Part shown: piece after piece, positions 1 to 6,231 of the stretch
Layout of the letters: each line of letters opens with the position of its first letter
How positions within the stretch are numbered: the first letter of the stretch is position 1
Assembly (NCBI GenBank): GCA_003519585.1
Contig: DOWL01000247.1
Span: forward strand, 46,365 to 56,747
DNA length: 10,383 bases
DNA from: Nocardioides sp.
Lineage (GTDB): Bacteria > Actinomycetota > Actinomycetes > Propionibacteriales > Nocardioidaceae
Direction: 5' to 3'
The notes under the pieces: generated by a model
What the model was told of the DNA's origin: nothing
Seen by the model: the letters and a program-made list of their open reading frames with translations, nothing else
Database searches by the model: none
Program-made: the position numbers and the translations under genes

Positions 1-1
1 C

Positions 2-280
2 GCGCTGGCCAACCGGCTGCGCAGCGTGCCCTCGGCCAAGGTCTCCCGGCAGGTTCGCGGAGCGCTCAACCAGGGCGCCACCGACGAGCAGCGCATCGGC
101 TTGGTCACCGAGGTTCTCGACGAGGCCGGCATCACCGCACCGCCGCCGCGTGAGGCGCTGCCGGACATCGAAAAGCACGAGGTCCGACTCGTGACGTGGA
201 TGGCGGTCAAGGGAACCCGCGGCCAGGAAGCGAAGTTGGGCCAGATCCCCGGCACAAGGCAGGCGGGAGAGTTGTTCTGA
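2..280 (+). CDS. C-terminal fragment of an unidentified protein (5' end outside window)
   Basis: The reading frame is open from base 2 with no stop until TGA at 278-280, so this is the last 92 residues of a longer protein. A GTG at 26 is available but has no clear ribosome site, and the frame stays coding-like upstream of it, so I treat the gene as truncated by the window. The visible part is helical and charged and ends in GELF; the stretch VRLVTWMAV looks like a structured core. I cannot name the family. The stop shares one base with the start codon of the HEPN-DUF3320 gene (TGATG at 278-282), so the two are probably translated together and may act together. Large ATPases or helicases are common partners of such genes, but nothing visible here proves that identity. 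Confidence 0.75.
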   Translation, partial: ALANRLRSVPSAKVSRQVRGALNQGATDEQRIGLVTEVLDEAGITAPPPREALPDIEKHEVRLVTWMAVKGTRGQEAKLGQIPGTRQAGELF

Positions 281-1380
281 TGACCTTCGATGCACGCAAC
301 TCCGTCGACAAGGGACTGCACCACCTCGCCGGCCGCCTCGACCCGATCATCGGCGCCCGGCTCGCGCCGAGCCTCGGCGGTCTGCCGTGGCCGACCATCC
401 TCACCGAGATCGACAAGATGCGCGGCAAGCCGCCCAAGTCTTATGCCGCGACCGACCTCCAGTCACAGCTCAAGGCGATCACGGAGCGGCTCGGCAACCT
501 CGGGTTCCCCTTCGACGACCACACACGCCTGGTGAGCGCCCTCGGAAGCGAACTGCGGATCGTCCGCAACCGCTGGGCACACCACGACGAACTCACCACG
601 CTCGATGCGTGGCGCGCCCACGACTTCGCCGTACGACTTCTGGAGCACTTCGGTGACCGCGAGGGTGTCGCCGGCGCCAGCAGCCTGCGGGACGGGGCGT
701 TCGACGCGCTCGCGGAGGAGAAGGGCGTCGCCGCACACCCGGCCTCTGCTGAGCCCGAGCAGGCGCTCGTGTCTCCCGTGCCTCCCGTCGACGTGCGGGC
801 CGTCGCGGACGTGGTCCGGCCCGACCCGGTCGTGCTCACCCGGAGCGACGCAGCCAGCACCCCGACCATCGGTGCGGAGCGCTTCGAGTTCGAGTCGTGG
901 ACCGTCGTGCCGGTTGGCGACGTCGCCGTACTCGACGACCTTCCCAAGAAGGCGGCCAAGGAGAAGGTCCGCGCAGTTGCTACCGAGATCGCCGGGTTCG
1001 AGGGCCCGATCCACATCGACCGGCTCGCCCAACTGACCGCCGCCTCGTTCGGGGTGCAGCGACTGTGGTCGGCACGCGAGAAGAAGCTGACCTACCAGAT
1101 CCGACAGACCGGGCTGCTGGTCGATGACGACAAGTTCGTGTGGCCGACCGACCTCGACCCCAAGACGTGGGACGAGTTCCGGCCCAACGACAGCACCGTC
1201 GATCGTCCGTTCACCCAGATCAGCCCGATCGAGATCGCCAACGCCATGCGACTCCTCAGAAGCGGCACTCCACACCTCAGCACGATTGACCTAGACGCCG
1301 CCACGCTTAGGACCTTCGGCCGAAAGCGCAAGACCAAGCAGTTCGCGGCTCACCTCAGCAAGGCGCGGGCACTTGTTTGA
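280..1380 (+). CDS. Swt1-like HEPN domain protein fused to DUF3320
   Basis: This 366-residue protein has two parts. Residues about 1-127 look like a Swt1-type HEPN domain: helical, with IVRNRWAHHDEL containing the Rx4H motif (R96 to H101) that is the RNase active site in catalytic HEPN proteins, followed by the helix DAWRAHDFAVRLLEHFGD. Residues about 130-200 are a Pro/Ala/Val-rich linker. Residues about 203-325 resemble DUF3320: EGPIHIDRLA, then FGVQRL, then DDDKFVWP, then a late R-P and ISPIEIANAM. DUF3320 is known from the C-termini of large antiphage helicase/nuclease proteins. ATG at 280 is chosen because it overlaps the upstream stop by one base, follows a GGGAG stretch, and begins the HEPN fold; a longer frame from 196 adds only off-frame-like sequence. 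Likely role, by inference: RNA cleavage or sensing in a defence module with the truncated upstream partner. Confidence 0.85.
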   Translation: MTFDARNSVDKGLHHLAGRLDPIIGARLAPSLGGLPWPTILTEIDKMRGKPPKSYAATDLQSQLKAITERLGNLGFPFDDHTRLVSALGSELRIVRNRWAHHDELTTLDAWRAHDFAVRLLEHFGDREGVAGASSLRDGAFDALAEEKGVAAHPASAEPEQALVSPVPPVDVRAVADVVRPDPVVLTRSDAASTPTIGAERFEFESWTVVPVGDVAVLDDLPKKAAKEKVRAVATEIAGFEGPIHIDRLAQLTAASFGVQRLWSAREKKLTYQIRQTGLLVDDDKFVWPTDLDPKTWDEFRPNDSTVDRPFTQISPIEIANAMRLLRSGTPHLSTIDLDAATLRTFGRKRKTKQFAAHLSKARALV

Positions 1381-1421
1381 CGACGCACGCCGGGCCCACT
1401 GAATCACCTGCATCCGCGTAC

Positions 1422-1435
1422 GCTGCCACGGCAGC
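1422..1435. promoter_or_regulatory. 14-bp palindrome upstream of the PUA/EVE-like gene
   Basis: GCTGCC-AC-GGCAGC is a near-perfect palindrome, 6-bp arms around 2 bases. It lies about 30 bp before the -10-like hexamer of the next gene and could be an operator. Only its position supports this. Confidence 0.25.
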
Positions 1436-1465
1436 ATGGAAGGCCCCTACTGCGGTCGAGGTTGG

Positions 1466-1477
1466 TAGCGTGCCGAG
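1466..1477 (+). promoter_or_regulatory. Leaderless -10 element (TAGCGT) of the PUA/EVE-like gene
   Basis: TAGCGT at 1466-1471 fits the actinobacterial -10 consensus TANNNT and is followed by exactly six bases before GTG at 1478. This spacing is typical of leaderless actinobacterial transcripts, where transcription begins at the start codon. No ribosome site precedes the GTG, which agrees. No good -35 hexamer is visible about 17 bp upstream. Confidence 0.5.
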
Positions 1478-2008
1478 GTGAGCGCGCCGGTCAGCCACCT
1501 GCTCGTAATTGGAGAGCGCGAGGCGCTCGCATGGATTCTGCGCGAAGAGCGCATGGCCTTCCCGGCCGCGAGAGCAGCATCCGCGGGCCGCCTCCAACCC
1601 GGCGCCACGCTGTTGATGCTGACGACACGTGGCTGTTACCACAACCCGACTCGGGATCGGACCTTGGTTATCGGCGAATCAACCGTGACCTCCGCGCCGG
1701 TCTTTCTTGAGAAACCTATCCGGATCGCCCGCCGCGAGTTCGTCATGGGTTGCAGCCTTCGGATCGAGAAGCTTGCCCCGATACGACATGGTGTTGAGGT
1801 CGCCCCACTGGTCGCGTCACTGGAGGTCTTCAGCAACAAGCGTGCGTGGTCCGCCACGCTCCGGCAGACACTAGTCGCCCTGGGTGCCAGCGACACCCGG
1901 TTGCTTCGCGCGGAACTTGAATCCAGCGTCGAGCCCACGCCCGAGGCACGGTCCACCTACCTCGACTCGATCCGACCCGTTAGAGCGTTGCGGGCTGCCG
2001 AACAGTGA
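1478..2008 (+). CDS. PUA/EVE-like fold protein, function unknown
   Basis: This 176-residue protein begins SHLLVIGEREALAWILREERMAF and continues with LQPGATLLMLTTRGCYHNPTRDRTLVIGESTV. That pattern, a short beta strand, a helix, then a G-D/A-x-LLML strand and an NPTRD..VIG turn, is typical of the PUA-like superfamily including EVE domains. Known EVE-like domains bind modified bases or RNA and recur in modification-dependent restriction loci. The rest (about residues 75-145) contains GVEVAPLVASLEVF and an Arg-rich helix near SATLRQTLVALGASD; the final 25 residues look disordered. The start GTG at 1478 is supported by the leaderless -10 spacing. It has its own promoter 97 bp after the HEPN-DUF3320 gene on the same strand, so partnership is plausible but not shown. 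Family membership is by pattern only. Confidence 0.75.
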   Translation: MSAPVSHLLVIGEREALAWILREERMAFPAARAASAGRLQPGATLLMLTTRGCYHNPTRDRTLVIGESTVTSAPVFLEKPIRIARREFVMGCSLRIEKLAPIRHGVEVAPLVASLEVFSNKRAWSATLRQTLVALGASDTRLLRAELESSVEPTPEARSTYLDSIRPVRALRAAEQ

Positions 2009-2250
2009 CGGTCTCCCGGTGCCGACAGCGCGGCAGCGACGGAGCGCGGCGGAGGCGCCACACGGGCGCTTGGTCGCCGGCGCGCCACCTCGGGAGCAGT
2101 TCAGGACTGGTCCTCCACATCCGTGACGAACGGTTGCTGTCTTGGGGGAGGCCAGACAAGTTCGAGCCGACGCCTCGAAGAGCCATAGCGAGATCCAGGG
2201 CAGGACGGGTCATTGCATGGGCCGAAGAAGAGGTCGGCCTGGAGGTGTAG
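2005..2250 (+). CDS. Possible small gene, 81 aa, weakly supported
   Basis: GTG at 2005 overlaps the stop of the PUA/EVE-like gene in a GTGA arrangement, as translationally coupled genes do, and the frame stays open for 81 residues. Against it, the first 30 residues are Arg/Ser/Gly-rich like an out-of-frame reading, and the second half uses codons rare in this DNA (AGA, ATA, TCT, GCA). The second half, with LVLHIRDERLLSWGRPDKF and AEEEVGLEV, reads more like protein and could be the remnant of a decayed gene. No family is recognised. Together with 2251-2280, this is otherwise gene-free sequence between two convergent units, and no clear terminator hairpin is seen in it. Confidence 0.25.
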   Translation: MTVSRCRQRGSDGARRRRHTGAWSPARHLGSSSGLVLHIRDERLLSWGRPDKFEPTPRRAIARSRAGRVIAWAEEEVGLEV

Positions 2251-2280
2251 GTCATCCATGGGAGTCATCCGTTCGTGGTT

Positions 2281-3201
2281 TCAGCGGTGGGCGGTTGGAT
2301 GTGCAAGCACGAGCCCACCCGTCTCGCGTGTGGGCGCGAGGACCTCGGCCTGCGCACGTGCCTGCTTGCGCTGCCCTGCGGCCGCGGCGATGCGCTGCAC
2401 CCGCTCCATCGAGTTGGGGCCGAGCTGCCACTGGGCGTAGTGGACCAGCGAGCCAGCGAGGCCGGCGTGAACAACGATCTGATCGGCGTCGCGCTCGACC
2501 ACACCACGCCACGCCCGGTCGGCAGCGGGCGCGATGTAGCTGATCGCGACCAGGACGCCGGTGGCGACGCCGAGCACGGGGTCACCACCGGGCTGGAAGC
2601 CCTGTACGACCACGATCACGCCGACCACGGCCCGCAGATGCCAGGCGAACCCTGCCGCCGGCACCCACGAGAAGGCGCGCCCGATCTGCCGGACGACGAC
2701 GTACAGGAGCGTCCAGGGGAACGCCCACAGCCGCGCCGCGAGGTCGAAACGGGCCGGCCCGACGCGCTGGCTTGCCACCGCGTAGCCGATCGCCGCAGCA
2801 GCGTCCTCGCGCGTGAGCCGGCGCTCGTAGAGCCCCTGGACCACGTTCGGCTCCACGATCACGGTGCGGCGACCGATGGGGGAGGCGACCAATCCGCCGG
2901 TGTCGGTCCCGCGCATCAGCACCCGTCTCGGGGCCAGGTCGAGGACCTCGAGCAGCGCCAGGGTCGGTGCGAGTGTTGCGCGCTCTCCGGCACGTAGACC
3001 GCGGGCGAACCCGAAGACCCGCGCAGCGGGAGACTCCCACCGTCCGGTCGCCAGGACGAGTGACACGACGAGCGTGCCGGCGAACGCAGCCACCATGCCG
3101 GCGCCGGGCAGGAAGCCCAGGCCGATGATCGCGACGAAGCTTCCGGCGAGCGCGGCCGGGACGACCGCGAAGAGGCGGATGATCTTGGTCGACGTTCGCA
3201 T
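2281..3201 (-). CDS. Membrane protein resembling M48 peptidase, catalytic HEXXH lost
   Basis: This 306-residue protein has an N-terminal pair of hydrophobic segments (about 8-30 and 33-52) and further ones near 155-172, 185-202 and 207-225, so it is an inner-membrane protein. Its middle follows the M48 (HtpX/Ste24-like) layout: RRVLMRG, a segment at 113-125 with the VEPNVVQGL pattern, a helix LTREDAAAAIGYAVASQR where the zinc motif HEXXH should be, a PW motif (PWTLL), and ERDADQIVV at 236-244 matching the E-x-x-A-D third-ligand helix. At the HEXXH site it reads AAIGY (136-140), so both His and the catalytic Glu are missing. It is therefore probably a non-proteolytic paralogue, perhaps a scaffold. 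The ATG at 3201 is fixed by the ribosome site GGGAGGTGA about 9 bases upstream. Confidence is high for the gene, moderate for the family. Confidence 0.85.
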   Translation of the reverse strand: MRTSTKIIRLFAVVPAALAGSFVAIIGLGFLPGAGMVAAFAGTLVVSLVLATGRWESPAARVFGFARGLRAGERATLAPTLALLEVLDLAPRRVLMRGTDTGGLVASPIGRRTVIVEPNVVQGLYERRLTREDAAAAIGYAVASQRVGPARFDLAARLWAFPWTLLYVVVRQIGRAFSWVPAAGFAWHLRAVVGVIVVVQGFQPGGDPVLGVATGVLVAISYIAPAADRAWRGVVERDADQIVVHAGLAGSLVHYAQWQLGPNSMERVQRIAAAAGQRKQARAQAEVLAPTRETGGLVLAHPTAHR

Positions 3202-3205
3202 TCAT

Positions 3206-3216
3206 CCTCACCTCCC
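3206..3216 (-). promoter_or_regulatory. Strong ribosome binding site of the M48-like gene
   Basis: The minus strand reads GGGAGGTGAGG just before the ATG at 3201, an almost ideal match to the 16S rRNA tail. It decides the start. The 125 bases upstream to the hairpin contain no convincing -35/-10 pair. Confidence 0.7.
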
Positions 3217-3326
3217 TTTCCGTTCGGGGAGCCCTGTCGTCGAGCCAGGCCCATTGGTCGGCAGCACCCGATCGTGCCGACACCTCAGTGCTGAGTGTGC
3301 GCCGATCCACCGACAGCGCAACTGAA

Positions 3327-3376
3327 CCGGCCCGGACCTGTGGATAACAGGCGGCTATCCACAGGTACGGGTCCGG
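3327..3376 (-). terminator. Long inverted repeat: probable terminator, contains DnaA-box-like 9-mers
   Basis: Arms ACCTGTGGATA (3336-3346) and TATCCACAGGT (3356-3366) are perfect complements around a 9-base loop. Pairing continues outward with one mismatch (3335/3367), four more pairs, a one-base bulge (3372) and four more pairs, giving a stem of about 19 pairs. It begins 24 bases after the stop of the 54-aa gene, the usual place for a factor-independent terminator, although no T tract follows. The arms also carry TGTGGATAA (3339-3347), the exact complement of the classic DnaA box TTATCCACA, and CTATCCACA (3355-3363), one base off. A replication or protein-binding role is therefore possible. 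Confidence 0.5.
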
Positions 3377-3400
3377 ATGCTTGACAACCGGCGGCAGCGG

Positions 3401-3565
3401 CTATCGGCCGATGCTGTCGGCGAGCAGGTCCTGGTCCGCCTCGGTGAGGAAGACGAAGTCGACCCTGGCCTTGGGCCGCGACGGGTTGCGTCGGACCGTG
3501 GGCGGGGGAGTGGTGACGAGGAGCCGCTCCAGGCGCTGCTCGAGCCGCGACGGCGTGCTGGTCAC
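3401..3565 (-). CDS. Small hypothetical protein, 54 aa
   Basis: This short gene is read from GTG at 3565 to TAG at 3401. It begins MTSTPSRLEQRLERLL, then a Pro/Thr-rich turn, and ends with RVDFVFLTEADQDLLADSIGR. It is supported by a perfect ribosome site AGGAGGTGA (3572-3579 on the minus strand, 8 bases before GTG), by codons ending mostly in G or C, and by its place 22 bases after the DUF4192 stop, as a second gene in that operon. An in-frame GTG at 3574 lies inside the ribosome site and is less likely. I recognise no family; the first helix is amphipathic and could mediate oligomerisation. A large hairpin follows it, suggesting it is the last gene of the unit. Confidence 0.7.
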   Translation of the reverse strand: MTSTPSRLEQRLERLLVTTPPPTVRRNPSRPKARVDFVFLTEADQDLLADSIGR

Positions 3566-3587
3566 GTGATTCACCTCCTGTTCCTGG

Positions 3588-4646
3588 TCAGCGGCCCGGC
3601 GCCGACGACTCCGGTCCGGTTCCTTCGATGCCTGGGCTGCGGCGGCCGTGGTCGTGGCTGCTGCGCTCGTGCACGGTGGTGTCGCGCAGCGCCGCTTGCT
3701 GCATCAGAGCGCGAGCTACGACCGGGGCTGCCTTGTCCCACGCGGCGGGGTCGATGGCCTGTTCCAGGGCGGTGGCCACCATGTCGGCCAGCCGGTCGCG
3801 GGCCTCGGTCAGCTGGTCGAGCGCGGTCCAGGCTTTGGCCCCCTTGCCCTCGAGGAACGAGCTCAGCGCCAGCATCGTCGCTGGGCTGTCGCGCACCTGC
3901 TCGGGTGCCCGCCGGACGAGGTCTTGCCAGAAGTCGGAGAACGCGGGTGCGTTCTCGCGGTTCATCCTGAACACGGCAGGGTCGCGCGCGCCGCTGTCGT
4001 GGATGATCGCCAGCACGCGGGCCGCGGCATCGTCCTCGAGGTACTTCCCGTTCTGGAGGAACCCATCGAGGCATGACTCCAGCCACCTGACCTCCGCGCC
4101 GTGGGCACATGTGTCCATGTCGAGGACCCGCGCCTGCGCGGCGGAGAGGTGCTCGGCTACGCCGGACGGGTCACCTTGCATTGCGGCAGCGAGGTCCTCC
4201 CGTCGGCCGGTGGGGATCGCTCGGCCCATGAACGCGAACTCCGCGTCGATGCGGTCACGTACGACCGGATCCACGGTTCCGCGGGAGTCGTTGAGGACGT
4301 CGTACCACTGGTCGCCGTTGACCCATAGCATCGGCCCGATGTCCGGCCCGCGTCCGCCGTAGTTCAGCGTCGCGGCGAGCGAGGTCAGTGCCTCGAGGCA
4401 ATCAAGGCCCTTCTCGCCATAGGCGACCAAAGCGAGGCGGGGGACCGGGTGGCGGTGGAGGTAGACGTCTGAGAGCTGTTGGAGAAGTTCCTCCATTTCG
4501 TCGGGCGAACTCGGGAGGTCGATCCGGGAGTGCGGACCCACGCCGACGCTCACGCAGACGAGGCTGGATTCCGGATGGAAACCCATTGCGTGGGGTATGT
4601 AGGCGATCAGCTCGTCGTGCGAGCGGATCGTGCGCGTGTCAGTCAT
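3588..4646 (-). CDS. DUF4192 domain-containing protein
   Basis: This 352-residue protein matches the DUF4192 pattern throughout its first 300 residues: the N-terminal IRSHDELIAYIPHAMGFHPESSLVCVSV (the PHxxGFxPxxSLV signature at about 18-30), PRLALVAYGE, LWVNGDQWYDV, DPVVRDRIDAEFAFMGRAIPTGRRED, and a helical C-terminal half with ARVLAIIHDSGARDPAVF and FWQDLVRRAP. DUF4192 is widespread in actinobacteria; its molecular role is not established, and copies occur both in chromosomes and in mobile elements. The last 25 residues (HERSSHDHGRR onward) look disordered. The ATG at 4646 follows AGGTGG. A bipartite promoter-like element lies 38 bases upstream, identical in layout to one before the 55-aa gene. 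The 54-aa gene follows after 22 bases. Confidence 0.92.
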   Translation of the reverse strand: MTDTRTIRSHDELIAYIPHAMGFHPESSLVCVSVGVGPHSRIDLPSSPDEMEELLQQLSDVYLHRHPVPRLALVAYGEKGLDCLEALTSLAATLNYGGRGPDIGPMLWVNGDQWYDVLNDSRGTVDPVVRDRIDAEFAFMGRAIPTGRREDLAAAMQGDPSGVAEHLSAAQARVLDMDTCAHGAEVRWLESCLDGFLQNGKYLEDDAAARVLAIIHDSGARDPAVFRMNRENAPAFSDFWQDLVRRAPEQVRDSPATMLALSSFLEGKGAKAWTALDQLTEARDRLADMVATALEQAIDPAAWDKAAPVVARALMQQAALRDTTVHERSSHDHGRRSPGIEGTGPESSAPGR

Positions 4647-4684
4647 CGAAGAACCACCTACTCAAGGTTGAAGGGACTGACCCG

Positions 4685-4715
4685 AGAAGCAACCGCGCAG
4701 CCGTCGGATCGGACA
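4685..4715 (-). promoter_or_regulatory. Bipartite upstream element, copy 1 (before DUF4192)
   Basis: On the minus strand this reads TGTCCGATCC, nine variable bases, then GCGGTTGCTTCT. The same two blocks with the same nine-base gap occur at 6232-6262. It ends 38 bases before the DUF4192 ATG and just past the stop of the upstream gene. TGTCCG and TTGCTT are separated by 17 bases, as -35/-10 boxes would be; alternatively TTGCTT is a -35 with CAACCT as -10 and the first block an activator site. Confidence 0.55.
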
Positions 4716-4723
4716 TTGCGCTG

Positions 4724-5337
4724 TCACCGATCTGGCGTTGCGGTCGACCGCGCTTGTCCGGGCGCGTCCTCAGGCATCCACCGAGAGGGCCCGCCGGCGA
4801 GTTGACCGAGCGCGATCGCCTGCAGGGATGCTGATGCCGGGGGAGCGTCGGCGTGTAGGACGGTGCCCTTGTTCGCCTGGTCGAGTTGTTCGAGCGCGAT
4901 CTCCCACGTGCGGCCGGTGAGGTGGCCCATTTGGACCCGGTCCCCGCCGCTGCGCTCGACCAGCGCATCGACCTCGCTGGCGTTGAACACCGGCCTTCCT
5001 GCGCGTCGCAGTCGCCGGCGAACCGGCCGAGGTCCGGGTGGTGAAGGTGCACCTGCCCCAGGTGCTCGTACAGAGGGTCCTCCCACACCCGCCAGGCTGC
5101 GTCGTTAGGGAGCAGGGCCGCGAGCTCGTCGCTCGAGCCCACCGAGATCTCGCTGTTGATGTACCCGCGGCCCAGCTCCATTCGTCGCGGGCCGCGGCCG
5201 TCCGGACCCGGCGGTGGGTCGTCGGGGAGGTGGTACTCGTGGTCTAGCCCGAACTCGTCGAAGATCTCCAGCACGGCGTTCACCTCCTCGGGCGGACAGG
5301 AGTAGACGATGACTTCGATCGGCGTTCGATCACCCAT
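4724..5337 (-). pseudogene. Frameshifted hypothetical gene (about 204 aa if restored)
   Basis: From ATG 5337 the product reads IEVIVYSCPPEEVNAVLEIF, then Pro/Gly-rich DDPPPGPDGRGP, then GYINSEISVGSSDELAALLP and VHLHHPDLGRFAGDCDAQ, ending this good frame at about base 4999. Past that point the same frame turns Ser/Arg/Thr-rich and runs to 4639 across the promoter element and into the DUF4192 start. The frame one base back instead reads GRPVFNASEVDALVERSGGD, then VQMGHLTGRTWEIALEQLDQ, and stops at 4724. A one-base deletion near 4997-5001 (or a -1 shift) explains this; restored length is about 113 plus 91 residues. The N-terminal part looks like an alpha/beta fold and the whole is of unknown family. 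It starts 20 bases after the preceding gene's stop with a GGGAAC ribosome site, so it is third in that operon. Confidence 0.7.
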
Positions 5338-5357
5338 GACGGTCGTTCCCTTCGGGG

Positions 5358-6032
5358 TCAGATAGCGATGCCGGGGTCAGCCGGCCGGGCGGGCCGGTGG
5401 GTCTGGGGGTGGGCCGTGGCGTAGGTCAGCGACCCGGCGAGCTCGGCGGAGATTCGAGCTCGTGAATGGGCGCTCTCGATTACCGAGCGCATCATCGACA
5501 CGTCCTCATCCGCGCGGGTCACCTCCTTTCCGGCCTGGTGCACACGCGTGTCAAGGAGCATCGGCGCGTTGGTCTCGGCGGCCGACTCCGCCGCCAACTG
5601 TGCGTGGCGGGTGAGCTGGACGGCGACCGGTCGTGCCAGTGCCACCACCTCGCCCAGGACGTCGATCTGGGTGCTCAGAGCCCTCACCTCGGCGTGACTC
5701 TCGTCCAGGTCGGTGCCTCGGCCGAGTTCGCAGCCGGCGCGCTCGATGGCGTTGCTGGCCGCAGACAAGTGCCGGGTGAGGTCGTCGCCGAGCTCGGTCA
5801 TCACGCCGGATCGGTTGCGCAGGCGCCCCAGGTGTTCGCCGGCGGACTCCAGGTAGTAGTCCTTTCGCTCCTCCTGGCGAGCGTAGAAGGCGTCCGTCGC
5901 GGCGTCGTCGAGAACCCGGAGCGACGATGCCGCGACGTCGCTGAGTTCCTCGACGGTGTCCGCGGCTCGTCGCAGCGCCCGTTCGGCGTCGAAGATCGCG
6001 TCGGCGGCCGCGAGCACTTCCCGCTCCTTCAC
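5358..6032 (-). CDS. Hypothetical alpha-helical protein, 224 aa
   Basis: The product is almost entirely charged, heptad-like helix: AADAIFDAERALRRAADTVE, ERKDYYLESAGEHLGRLRNR, SAASNAIERAGCELGRGTD, LSTQIDVLGEVVALARPVAV, and AGKEVTRADEDVSMMRSVIE, followed by a Pro/His-rich tail. It suggests a coiled-coil or helical bundle, with no membrane segment and no catalytic motif. The start GTG at 6032 is fixed by an in-frame stop three codons upstream (TGA at 6039-6041) and by the GTGA overlap with the preceding 55-aa gene, which indicates translational coupling. Distant resemblance to helical-bundle proteins such as those of secretion or chromosome-handling systems is possible but unproven. The frameshifted gene follows after 20 bases. 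Confidence 0.8.
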   Translation of the reverse strand: MKEREVLAAADAIFDAERALRRAADTVEELSDVAASSLRVLDDAATDAFYARQEERKDYYLESAGEHLGRLRNRSGVMTELGDDLTRHLSAASNAIERAGCELGRGTDLDESHAEVRALSTQIDVLGEVVALARPVAVQLTRHAQLAAESAAETNAPMLLDTRVHQAGKEVTRADEDVSMMRSVIESAHSRARISAELAGSLTYATAHPQTHRPARPADPGIAI

Positions 6033-6196
6033 CGCCGCTCACCGACTCTGCGGGGCGGGTCAGCGACCGTGGCGAGGATCGACCTCAGCCGGCTCGAAGC
6101 AGTCATGGTCTGTGTCAGCTGATCGCGCAGCGCGACCAGGGGGTGAGGTGCCGGGTCTGGGCCGGCGGTTGCCGAGGTGTTCGCGGACGGGTTCAT
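6029..6196 (-). CDS. Small hypothetical protein, 55 aa, first gene of operon
   Basis: ATG at 6196 to TGA at 6029 encodes MNPSANTSATAGPDPAPHPL, then VALRDQLTQTMTASSRLRSI, then LATVADPPRRVGERR. The N-terminal third is disordered; the rest is one amphipathic helix. Support: an excellent ribosome site AGGAGGAG (6203-6210 minus strand), a 4-base GTGA overlap with the next gene, and a promoter-like bipartite element 35 bases upstream that recurs before DUF4192. No family is recognised. Its layout, a small helical protein coupled to a larger helical protein, suggests they form a complex, but this is inference. Confidence 0.7.
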   Translation of the reverse strand: MNPSANTSATAGPDPAPHPLVALRDQLTQTMTASSRLRSILATVADPPRRVGERR

Positions 6197-6231
6197 CGGG
6201 TGCTCCTCCTGAGATGTGGTCTCTGCTCCGA

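Noticed and set aside
463..1275. Long minus-strand open frame (270 codons) opposite the HEPN-DUF3320 gene
   Set aside because: It is a GC-driven mirror of the plus-strand gene; the plus frame carries recognisable HEPN and DUF3320 motifs and the minus product matches nothing.
1898..1907. CGGTTGCTTC block matching the second half of the bipartite element
   Set aside because: Inside a coding region and lacking the TGTCCGATCC partner at the right distance.
2275..2997. Plus-strand open frame of 240 codons opposite the M48-like gene
   Set aside because: His/Asp/Gly-rich mirror reading; the minus frame has clear membrane segments and a perfect ribosome site.
3301..3328. Partial third copy of the bipartite element (CCGATCC, nine bases, GCAACTGAACC)
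   Set aside because: Only the first block matches, the second does not, and the orientation points to no gene; likely chance.
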